Source: Azolla caroliniana
Lineage: Eukaryota > Polypodiophyta
Assembly: GCA_043228905.1 (NCBI GenBank)
Contig: JBHGNT010000010.1
Location: 10,664,001-10,728,000 of the forward strand
Reading direction: 5' to 3'
DNA: 64,000 bases
Every line of letters starts with the position of its first letter. Position 1 is the first letter of the stretch. The position numbers and the translations under genes were made by a program. Under the pieces are notes generated by a model. That model was not told the DNA's origin and searched no databases. It was given only the letters and a program-made list of their open reading frames with translations. Positions 21,626-31,482 of this stretch are shown piece after piece.

Positions 21626-21637
21626 GCTCTGATACCA
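21626..21637 (-). other. C2 primer-binding site (initiator Met tRNA)
   Basis: Minus-strand TGGTATCAGAGC, the standard copia primer site complementary to the 3' end of plant initiator Met tRNA, three bases from the LTR. Confidence 0.95.
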
Positions 21638-21640
21638 GTT

Positions 21641-22373
21641 TGTAAGGATTTGACGCTATCAAATCTTTCGCCTCTCGGCCACAACCGAGACAACACGGAT
21701 CAATGCAGCAAAAAATGGGAAAAAAAGACAAAGACACAGAGAGACGAATACATAGGGTATAACGTGGAAAACCCTAAACGGGAAAAACCACGGGAGTGCA
21801 CGACTCCAACTATCACTATACACTGGAATATACAATGGCGAGCTGCAAGGCGACGACCTTGAGCTCGCTGTCCTCGCCACAGGCGGCGGTATTACACAGA
21901 GGCGTCGACCTCTTCGTTTCTCTCTCTAGCGGTTGCTCTCACTTCGCTCCCTCTGAGTGAAAACAGAAAAATGAGCAACAACATAAACTGTTTGCCCTAA
22001 GTCATATTTATACACATATGACTTTCGGGCTATTTACAAATATAGCCTCAAGGGCTCTTGGCAAACATATTCACAAATATGTCCCCGCATCCGGATCTCC
22101 CTCCGGGTACATTCGTCATCCGGCTCCGTAACCGGGGTCTTCAGCATCCGGCTCCGTAGCCGGGGTATTCATCATCCGGCTCCATAGCCGGGGTCTTCAT
22201 CATCCGGCGTCATCCGGCTCCGTAGCCGGGGTATTCATCATCCGGCTCCGTAGCCGGGGTCTTCATCATCCGGCTCCGTAGCCAGGGTCTTCGTCATCCG
22301 GCTCCGTAACCGCAACCGGGCTTGCCGTCATTCATCTCCGGACATCCCATCCGGAGGGACCGAAATCCCAACA
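21641..22373 (-). repeat. C2 5' LTR (733 bp)
   Basis: Pairs with 9308-10058. It differs by the 18-bp deletion in the 28-bp array and by a few substitutions. The GTGAC target repeat follows at 22374. Confidence 0.95.
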
Positions 22374-23111
22374 GTGACCAAGGCGGGCATTTTATAAACC
22401 ACATAATTCAAGAGCTTACTACACACTACACGGTCGTACATAAGAAAAGTACACCGTACAATCCTCAGGCAAACGGATTGGCGGAATCTACTACTAAATT
22501 TTGCAAACAATCCTGAAAAAGATCGTCAATGAGAACCGCACCAACTGGGATGACAAGGTCCAGAGTGCATTATGGGTGTATCGCACCACATTTAAAACTA
22601 GCATTCAATCTACACCCTTTCGGATGGCCTTTGGTCTGGAAGCAATCATGCCGATCGAGTTCCGAGTTCCGAGTCTCCGAGTATAGGTTAAGGAAAGGCT
22701 ACCCGAGGCCCAATCAGAGCAATATCGGCTCGAACAACTCCTTGAACTTGGCAAACACTGAGTGGCCAGCATGGCTCAACTGGAACAACGCAAAGCCTTT
22801 GTCGATCGTCAACGGAAAGGTACGGAGAAAGCACTTACCATCGGCAAACCGGTACTGGTCTTCCAAACACAACTCGGTGCTATGCCGGGGAAATTACGAT
22901 GCCGATGGACAAGCCCCTTCTGGATAATTGACGAGTTTAACGGCACATTCCAACTCACCACACTTGCCGGAGACATCGTCAAAAGCTGGGTAAATGGATT
23001 CCGACTTCGACCTTACCAAGGAAATACTCCAGATAATCCCTTCGCCGAGTCTCACGGCACAGACCAGTTCACGGACGACGCCACGAAGGAGGCCACGTGC
23101 CCCCATCAGTA
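22374..23111 (+). pseudogene. G5 integrase, C-terminal part right of C2
   Basis: Continues from 9307 with DQGGHF, then NPQANGLAES (catalytic Glu), IVNENRTNWDD, YRTTFKTSIQSTPFRMAFGLEA and WVNGFRLRPYQ. A 1-base shift occurs near 22495, TAG at 22684, and TGA near 22761. The end at about 23109 is the natural stop of the C-terminal extension. It parallels G3 pol 4750-5420, with clear divergence. Confidence 0.88.
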
Positions 23112-23631
23112 AAATAATGACCTACCCACCAAAATTATATATGAGGAATAGTTTTAGCATTTAAATTAGCCTTACCTAAACTACCTAACAAATCACCCCC
23201 AAATCACGACATTTTTTTCTTTTTAGGCGCACAAACTAGTCACCTTCACATTAAAATAGAATATTTAAGGAACATGCACACCTCACAAGGCATAGCACTC
23301 CTGTGACGCATGGCCATAATACCTTATTATGGCAGCCACAACCAAGAATCTAAAGGATCTTCTCCCTGCACAAAACCCTAGGCAGTCACATAAAAGAAAC
23401 TACCCCACACACAACGCGCCCAATCACACAGAAGTTTTCTTGCCTTCATATCCTTCAAGCTCCCATGCTCTCTCTCTTTCTCATCGCTCCCGCAAACAGG
23501 CCTTCTCTCGCCCTCATAGCCCTTGCACAGAACAACGGTGTCCTCCTCAACAATCTTCCTCCATCTCTCTGTCTCACCCTCGTCTCATCGCTTCTCCCCA
23601 CTCTCCCTGTCAGCAAACCTTCAAGTCCACC
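23112..23631 (+). other. G5 spacer between pol and the extra ORF
   Basis: No conserved coding signal. AT-rich at first, then C/T-rich. It has the same position as 5627-6055 in G3. Confidence 0.45.
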
Positions 23632-24222
23632 ATGCCTCTCTCAGCATCGCAGGAAACCCGTTCTTGGCTAGAACAACGAGGATTTGGCGACTACTTACGG
23701 GTCATCGACGCCCCAGCGCACCCTGACGCCCAAGCAATAGCACGCAGAATCCACGCTAACACAGTAACCAACAACATGATTTGCGTTGCTCTGGACCTTA
23801 CACGAGGCGGAGAACATGAAGTCGAGATTCCTCCTCACATGACCCTCAAGGAATACTTTGGGATGTATTCGATGTCAAGAAAAGCTTACCACACTTACGG
23901 AGGAACAAACAAGTCTTTTGGGGAGATCGCCCGAATTTTGATGGAATACGCCTTTGTGCATACAAATCCCACGAGTATGCCACAAAATAAGGTTGCCATC
24001 ATCATCAGAGCGTATGAAGGCAACAAAGTCGATTGGGTAATCATCACTGGCAAAGGAGTCTGTGCAGCATTGGAGTCTTTTCAATCTAGTAAGCGATTAC
24101 TACCTGTGATGAATCATTACCTCACAATCCTCTACCCACCTCCTTCATTTTCCCCTCGTTGCATCATTACCTTTCCACCACCACCACGGAAACAACAGGA
24201 GAAGATTTTGGTGTTAACCTAG
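23632..24222 (+). pseudogene. G5 extra ORF, conserved N-terminal domain
   Basis: The ATG at 23632 opens MPLSASQETRSWLEQRG. About 150 residues align with the G3 extra ORF (6056 onward): I..I, A(L).L..GG, LK.YFG.YS, EIAR.L.E, MPQN, II..YEG.KVDW and G.C.A are shared, roughly 35-40% identity by eye. After about 24090 the frame loses similarity (frameshift), and the frame ends at 24222. The coiled-coil part seen in G3 is not recognisable here. Confidence 0.75.
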
Positions 24223-24769
24223 GAAGAATGGGAAGACCCCTCGACCTCTCCACCTCCCTCGGCCGTTCAGAATCCTACTCCCACCTCGGCACCACCCCCA
24301 CCAAAAATACAAAAGCAACGGGCGTTACCAGTGACCCGTGTCGAATGGGATGAGGCCGAGGAGCCCATCACTAAGGATGTCTCCATATGACAGAAGACAC
24401 CAAGGACATCGATGCCCTCTCCACAACCGAGCCCACGCCCCACAAACCAGCAGCCCTCGGGCATACACCAACAAAAGAGGAAACAAGCCGAGGAGCCAAC
24501 ACCATAGGCCCCAGACTCACAGGATCAGCTGAAAACGAGACGACACATCAATCACGAGTCGACCACATAATATAAACTATATAAACCGAGATCTGCATAC
24601 CTCGAGAGGAGGGAGAGATATATAGATTATTTAGCAGGATTAATATCGTAGCACGGAGCTTTGCACAAAACTGTTTCCGACCGAGAGTCGTTCCCCTAAC
24701 ATATTCTCGGTGTAGAAGAAGCCTCCACGTAACACGACCCCTTGATATCGATAACCTATGGGCTCATCA
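24223..24769 (+). other. Decayed end of G5 and junction to C3
   Basis: Up to about 24570 the sequence is Pro/Thr/Glu-codon-rich like the linker of the extra ORF but without a long frame. A TATA-like CTATATAAACC occurs near 24577 and may belong to the G5 3' LTR. I cannot place an LTR end or the C3 boundary. Confidence 0.35.
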
Positions 24770-26080
24770 AAGGTGTTTCCTCCAAAAATGGTTAACACCT
24801 TCGTGTTGGTCGCGAAGATGACGACCGTTTGTGTCTTGCTTGTGGTGGCAGCGGCGAAGGGGTGGCATCTACATCAAATGGATGTGAAAAATGTGTTCCT
24901 ACAAGGTGATCTTGAGGAACAGGTATATATGGTCCAGCCCCAGTATTTTAGTCTGGAATGAACACGTCGGTCGTTTGCCAACTGAAGAAGTCCCTTTACT
25001 GACTCAAGCAAGCCCCGTGTGCCTAGAACGCGAAAATCTTGCAACAACTGCACCGGATGGGGTTTACCGTGTCGAAGTTCAACTCTTCACTTTTCATCCG
25101 GCGTGGTTGGAATGGGTCGATAAGCATTTTTCTTTATGTTGATGATTTAGTCATCTCTGGTGCCAACCTGGACAAAATCGACCGCATCAAATCCGAACTC
25201 GCGGCATCGTTTGACATGAAGGATCTTGGGAACCTTCATTACTTCCTCGGGATCGAATGCACCCCAGAAGGCATACTGATCAGTCAACGCCACTATGTGT
25301 TGAGTATGCTCTTCAAATTCTATATGATGGCATGCAAGTCCATCTCAACTCCTCTGGATAGGAATGTGAAGCTCCGCCCTGACTCCGGAATGGCATGCGA
25401 CCCGAAATGATTCTGACAAATAGTCGGAAGCCTCATATATCTGACCATCACCTGGTCGGACCTCAGTTATTTGATCGGACTGATTAGTCAATTCATGGCA
25501 CATCCAACTTGGAGCACTTTCAATGCGTGCACCGAATACTCAAGTACGTCAGCGACACTAAGGACAGGGGGTTGATGTATCTGACTGGTGTAGCCGGATA
25601 GCTTGTCAACTACAAAGATGTCGTTTGGGCCAAAAATGCCAACGATCGTAGGTCTACATCCAGATATGCGTTTTCACTTGGAAACGTCGTGGTCGCCTGG
25701 AGCAGTAAGAGGCAGCCAACAATAGCATTGTCGAGCACCGAGGCCTAGTACTGAGGAGTAGTTTTCATGGCATGCAAAGCCATATGGCTCAAGAGGCTCC
25801 TAAAGGATCTACAGTTGGGGGTGTCTGATCTGACAACGATCTATTGTGACAACCTCAGTAGCATCCAACTGGCGAAGTACCCTGGTTTCACACCCGAACC
25901 AAGCACATTGAGGTGCATTACCATTTTGTCCATGAGCATGTCCTCTCCGGTGAAGTGAAACTTGTGTATGTTCCGACGGATCGGCAAACTGTCGACATCT
26001 TCAGCAAACCTCTCGGCCTGGACAAGTTGCAGTATTTTTCGGAGATGCTTGGTCTTCAGCATCTCAACATGCCACACTAA
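24770..26080 (+). pseudogene. Copia C3: decayed RT and RNase H
   Basis: Frames with copia RT motifs: [17 protein letters not shown] (about 24860), LYVDDLVISG (about 25135), DMKDLGNLHYFLGIE (25215), then RNase H (LSSTEA-like near 25730; IYCDNLSSIQLAK) ending at TAA 26078-26080. Several frameshifts and stops occur (for example before 25039 and at 25408). Gag, protease and integrase are missing on the 5' side. Confidence 0.85.
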
Positions 26081-26500
26081 AGGGGGAGAAAGGAGGACAA
26101 GGAGGAAACCGGAACCGGAACTGAAAAGTCAGGTAATGGCACCGGACAAGCAGTCGGAGAGAAGGAAACAACCCAAACAAGGGGAGACAAGAAGAAAAAT
26201 GGAGCCGAGTCGACTGAAGAAGTCAGCAGATCCGAACAAGTCGAAACAAGCGGCGACAGCGGCGGAGTCAAGAAGGACAGAGCCGATTGGAGGAAGAAGA
26301 CCAAGACCCAGACGTGGTTCGACGTGGTGAAGGGCCTGAAGGGTGAAGAAGAATTAGAGACAACCAATTCGAACAAGAGCTGGAACGAATCGAAGGCACC
26401 TGATTCGGAAGAGGTGTTTGATTTGGAGGAGCCGAATCAACTAAACGCCAAACGGACTAGGAGGCAGTGGAAGTCGACACCGACATGGAGGAACCGATAG
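26081..26500 (+). other. Open frame directly after the C3 pol stop
   Basis: In the same frame as the end of pol, the codons after TAA (26078-26080) stay open for 139 codons to TAG at 26498-26500. The product is very hydrophilic (Lys/Glu/Asp/Thr/Gly), without recognisable domains except a short WFDVVKGLKGEEE segment. It could be a separate 3' ORF, a readthrough extension, or chance. A purine tract AGGGGGAGAAAGGAGG opens it. Confidence 0.35.
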
Positions 26501-26725
26501 GTCGAGAAGCGCCGGAGTCGCAACAGCGAAGGAGCTGAGATGGGCCTTATGAGTAGACAAGCCGACCTAGAAGTTCGAGGTGCACACGACCAGACGGGTC
26601 GTGGAAAGCGGGACCGGACATGCCGAGGAGCGCAAGCAAGGCGGGAAGACGCTAGGAGGAGCCGGAGGGAAGGACCGACAAACACTGACACCACGATCCG
26701 ACCTCAAGTTGAGCTTGAGGGGGAG

Positions 26726-26870
26726 TGTTGAGTAGACAAGCTCAACCGGATCCGGATTGGCTAAATAAGCTAGAGCCGGATCGGTATCCGGAACGGAGAA
26801 CCGGAACCAAGAGACGAATCAGATTGTAACCAGTAGGCCATTAGAAGTTTACAATCTTAGCCTAGCACGT
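26726..26870 (+). repeat. C3 3' LTR, left part (cut by G2)
   Basis: TGTTGAGTAGACAAG follows the polypurine tract GAGCTTGAGGGGGAG, a standard copia junction. The sequence is interrupted at 26870 by the G2 LTR. ACGT at 26867-26870 is repeated after G2 at 39527-39530. The right part probably continues from 39531 (TATA-like TTATATAAAAGG near 39613). The LTR end is not identified. Confidence 0.65.
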
Positions 26871-27662
26871 TGTCGAGATACTACGCAAGTGCGTGTGGAA
26901 ACGAGGCGGGACTGCGGGGGTCTCGAACCAAAGAGCAAGCGAGGGAGGAGAAAGAGAGAGAACCGGCTACGCAGGACCGGGGATACACAGGGACACGGCC
27001 CTTCAGCACGGAAAACGCGAACAGACACCGACACAGACAGATGCGAATGACTAAATATGTATATTAACAGAAATGGCTAACACGACTACAACCCTCGACG
27101 GGGCACAGGTTGCTTACAACCGAACAGGCCGGCGAACATATGCCGATGCCTGCTCGCTTCGACGCACAAAAGGGGTAGCAAGTCGGAGGTGCTGCCGGAA
27201 GCTCTCGGGCGTTCCTCGAAACAGCGCGAGCCTCCTCGGAACCCTGCACAGAAGCTATGGAGCTCAAGAAGGAAGGAAACAGAGAGAGAAGCGTCCAGAA
27301 ACGGTCCGACAGCACTTCGTCCTCTCTGCCCGAGATCCCCCCCCCCGCAACAGCTCTTTCCTGCTCCTTATATATATCCGTCGAGCAGGCCGTCATGTCA
27401 GCTTTATTCCCTGTGCCCCTTTGGACAGGGATCCGCTCCGTTCTTCACGCATCCGCGTAGTTACGCCGCCGACTCGTACAGTTCGCGCGCGTGACCGAAA
27501 GGACTGTTCGCGCGGTCTTTGTCTCCACTCGTGTTAGGGCCCGTTCCTGCCGGTTATCCTCCTAATTCGCTTCTATGTACAACTTGAAACGTGCGCGCGT
27601 GAAGAACCGGTTCCCACGCCTCGGTGCGCCGATTCCGCTTAGGGACGGTTTTCTTCACGATA
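26871..27662 (-). repeat. G2 3' LTR (792 bp)
   Basis: It starts TGTCGAGATAC. It ends CGATA where the partner has CGACA, so one base of the terminal CA is mutated. A TATA-like TATATATAT lies near 27370. Next to it on the inner side is the polypurine tract at 27663-27675 (minus AGGTGGGGGCGGA). Confidence 0.93.
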
Positions 27663-27733
27663 TCCGCCCCCACCTAACCGCGCATCCTCCGGTATGCGCC
27701 AAGAGAGTTGGGACGGAGAAAACCGGCCCGTCT

Positions 27734-30700
27734 TCATTCCTCGCCCGTCGGTTCCTCCTCGTCTTCGGATCGTTCGTCACTGCTGACTAGGAGAGCCGGG
27801 TCTGACTCGTCGTTGTGTCGCTTCTTGAACGCTTTGATCCGCTTCCCTGCAACCGGTATCGCCATTCTCGTGCCGTCGAGTTCCGCCAGGTGATACGTCC
27901 CGTTGTCATTGGCGCTCCGTACCGCATAAGGCCCGAACCACCTTCGTGCGAACTTCCGTGTAGCTCGGTGCTGGTTGTCGAGGCTGCTGTCGTAGACGAG
28001 CACCCAGTCACCTTCTTCGATTTTCTTCGGTCGGAGCCGGTGCGTTCGGTCGAACCTGGCTTTGTTCTTTGCCCTCGCCACCCGGAGCTTCTCCGCAGCT
28101 AGTTCCACGTCCTCCGGTCTCCGCTCGAGCTGTCGTATACGCGCGGCCAACAACTCCTCCCGGCTCAGCTCGTCCCTCCAGTCGACCGTTGCCCACGAGG
28201 AGATCGTCCGTTCCATCGGCATGATCGGCTTCTGGCCGAACATGAGCTCCGTCGGCATGTACCCGGTTACCGAACTGTGCGTGGTCCGGTCTGCCCACAA
28301 AGCGTAAGGTAGCAGCCGCGGCCAGTTACCGACTTGGCCTCCGCATGCCCGAACCAACGCCTTGACGATCGGCCCGTGTCCGCGCTCCACCTTTCCATTC
28401 GCCTCCGGATTGTACGCAGTGGTGAGCGAGAGCTTGACTCCGAGCCGGTCGAACAGCTCCACGGCTTCTTCGGCGTCCAACTCCCCTCGATCAGCCACGA
28501 TCTTCCCGACGCACCCGTACCGGCATATCACGTCCTCGATTAGGAACCGACATACGGCCGCGGTCGTTTTGTTCGGAAGGGCTCGGCCTTCCACCTGGTT
28601 CGTCAGATCCTCCCGTGCTAGGACCAGGTACCGCATCTGTCCTACCCCCATTGGCATCGTCACCAGATCTACCATCCATTTGAAGTGGATGGTCGGAGGG
28701 TACGTAGGGTGAAGCTCATCCCGGTGTCGGACCACGGAGTGCATCTGACAGCTCTCGCAAGTTGTCACGAACCGATGCACGTCCCGGTATAGTCCCGGCC
28801 ACCAGTACTTCTCCTTTATCTTCTCGAACGTGGCCCAAGTTCCACGGTGTCCGGCCCAAGGGCTGTCGTGGTAGGCCGTCAGCAGCTCCTCCCGTTCTTC
28901 CTTCATCGCCACCACCCGGAGCGGAGCGCCGTCCCTCTTCTTCGGGTGCTTCCATAGATAGCCATTCCGGAGAAAGAACCGGTACGCTTTCTTCCGGATC
29001 CGGTTGGCCTCGTCCTTCGTCCATGACGCATCTGGCGCCATTGTCCTCAAGAACCCGCCGATCTGCAGCCACTCCCCGTCGTACTTGCTCGCGTCGAAGT
29101 CGTTAAGCGCCGGAGTGCTCGCCCCACCGGTTGTTACGTATGCTGCCTCGAAGAAGTCCACGCCGACCTCTTCGTCTTCCGAAACCATGCCGCCCTCGTC
29201 ATCGAATCTCGCCCTTGAAAGCATGTCGGCCATGGCGTTGTCTTTCCCGGAAATGTGTCGTATTTCCGGGTCCAGGGACTTGATGTACGCTATCCACCTG
29301 AGCATTGCCAGGTCCGGCGTCGCGCATCCGGAAACCATGCCGAGAATCGGCATGCAATCCGTCTCTATGATTACCTCTGTCCCGATCAGATAGTCCTTGT
29401 CGGCCTTTACCGCCGAAACGATACCCCAGAGTTCGCGTTTAACCTGGGCGTATCCCCGCTGCCGCTCACTGAGGACCTTCGCGCCGAATCGGATCGGAAA
29501 CCGATTGCCGTCCTCGTCTTCTTGGTTGACGACCCACCCGATTCCGGTCGGACTCGTGTCAACCGTCATGTACACTGGGGTGCCCTTCCTGTAGACGGCC
29601 TTTCGGAGCGCCGGTGCTGCCGAAAGAGCCTCCTTCAGCTTCCGGACCGACTCCGTGTGCTTGTCTAGCCATTCGAATCTTCGCCCTTTTTTCAATAATC
29701 CGTACAGTGGCTCCGCGACGTGCGCGTAATGCGGGATCCATATGTGGTAGAAGGCGCATGCTCCCAAGAATCTTCGTACTTCCGTGACCGAGCTGCAGTC
29801 AGGCTTCATCGCGGAGATGGCTTCTATCTTTGCCGGAGACGGTTTCCGGCCATATGGTCCGCATAAATGTCCGACCACCATGATTTCCGACTGCCCGAAG
29901 GCTGACTTCTCCCCCGAGAAGGTGAGCCTCGCATCCTCTAGCCTTTGCAGCACCTTCTCGCAGTCGTCGATGTGCGTCACCACGAATCGCCGGCATCCGT
30001 CCGGCCCGATCGTCTCGTCCTTCTCTTCTACCGGGCATCCCTTGATCGGGATGTCGTCTAGAAACGGCATGGTGATGTCTGGGATGCAGTCCCTCAGCAC
30101 CTTGTTCATTGCATTCACCATGTGGGCCACCGAGTTGGTCCCTCCTTGCGGCAGCGTACACATCCGCACTAGGCCGAGGGGAGTTCGCATCGTCGTAATG
30201 TCTCTGCTCTCCACGGCTAGCTGGAACTGGTCGTACCCTGAGTATAGATCACCGACCGAGTAAATCGACCTTCCGGCGAAGGCCTCCGCGAACTCGTCTA
30301 TGGTCGGTCCGATCCCTGCGTTCCGAATGGTCACCCTATTGACCGGTTGCAGGTCCTGAATGAAGCGCAATGATCCGTTTTTCTTTGGTACGGTAAACCA
30401 TCGGTTTCAATACGGGGCGCTCGACGGCTCGAGAATGCCCATATCAACTTTCTGCTTCAACAGCTCCATCAACTTCGGGATGTGAGCTCTCGGAACCGGA
30501 ATTGGCTTGAGATTCCACGGTACATGCGGTACCGTGAATATCACCATCGGCTCTACAATCGTCGGGTCTACGCACCCGATTTCCCCCGGTGAGAACGCGA
30601 AGGCTTTCCCGTGCCTTCCGAGCATCCTCCGAAACCGGTCTTCCTCCATCGGCAGTAGGAACCCGCCCCCACCGATCTTCAGCTCGCGGAGCGTCTCGTT

Positions 30701-30838
30701 GGTGAAGGTGTGTCCTATGCAGGCCGGATCTCGTAAGCTGGGGTCCGATGCAACCCCTTTGATTCGGGATTCGCTGCCCTCCGGTAAGGGCGCCGCAACT
30801 GGCCTCACCTTCCGGTCCACAGTCTTGTACTTGGTGCC
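27734..30838 (-). pseudogene. G2 pol, main part (RT, RNase H, integrase)
   Basis: Continues from 36185 after removal of C1. It begins TKYKTVDRKVRPVAAPLP, then RT (F-L-D-D, DDIPIKG), RNase H, and integrase with H-H-C-C and the catalytic set WMVDLV / VADRGEL / NGKVERG, ending in the same basic C-terminus as G1. One nonsense codon, TGA at 30407-30409, stands where G1 has TCA, just before NRWFTVPKK. Everything else reads through. Its protein is nearly identical to G1 across 878 residues. Confidence 0.93.
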
Positions 30839-31453
30839 TGTTGGGATTACGGTCCCTTCTCATGGGATGGTCGGATATCGGAGATGAATGCCGACAAGCC
30901 CGGTTTCGGTTTCGGATCCGGATGACGAAGACCCCGGTTTCGGTACCGGATGACGAATGTACCCGGAGAGCGATCCGGATGCAGGGACATATCCGTGGAT
31001 ATGTTCGCTATGGGCCCCTGAGGCTACAGTTGTAAATAGCCCAAAGTCATATAAGTATAAATATGACTTAGGGCAAACAGTTTTGTTGTTGCTTCTCATT
31101 TTTCTGTTTTTCCACTCAAGAGGAGTGAAGTGTAAGCAGCCGTGAGAGAGAGAGAGAGAGAGATAGAGCGCGAGAGAGGAAGAGGTAGACGCCTCTGTGT
31201 ATTTCCGCCGCCTGTGGCGAGGACAGCGAGCTCAAGGTCGTCGCCTTGCAGCTCGCCATTGTATACTTCTCTGTATAGTGTTGGGTTGGAGTCTTGTACT
31301 CCCGTGGTTTTTCCCGTCTGGGTTTTCCACGTTAATCCCTGTGTACTCGCGTTTTTGTTTTTTTCGTGTGGTTCCTATTTTCTGCTGCATTGATCCGCGA
31401 TTACTCGGTTGTGGCCGAGAGAAGAAGGTGAATCGAAGCGTTGATTCTCGACA
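30839..31453 (+). repeat. C1 5' LTR (615 bp)
   Basis: TGTTGGGATTACGG ... TCTCGACA. It has a TATA-like TATAAATA near 31056, which would start the transcript, a (GA)n run at about 31144-31162 and two copies of the 28-bp unit that is amplified in C2 (CCGGATGACGAA type, near 30920-30960). Confidence 0.96.
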
Positions 31454-31456
31454 AAC

Positions 31457-31468
31457 TGGTATCAGAGC
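31457..31468 (+). other. C1 primer-binding site (initiator Met tRNA)
   Basis: TGGTATCAGAGC, three bases after the LTR. Confidence 0.96.
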
Positions 31469-31482
31469 GACTGTTTCAGAAA

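Larger units (their letters stand above)
9308..22373 (-). mobile_element. Copia element C2, interrupted by G4
   Basis: A full-length Ty1/copia element on the minus strand. LTRs lie at 9308-10058 and 21641-22373, the target duplication is GTGAC (9303-9307 / 22374-22378), the primer site is next to the right LTR, and the polypurine tract is next to the left LTR. It belongs to the same family as C1. It inserted in G5 integrase and later received G4 at 10424-17886 in its RNase H region. It is inactive: besides the insertion, the 3' coding part has a stop and a 1-base insertion. Confidence 0.95.

Noticed and set aside
31441-31482. An earlier start (TTG at 31441) for the C1 polyprotein
   Set aside because: It would begin inside the LTR and span the primer-binding site. 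The ATG at 31483 is conserved in C2.
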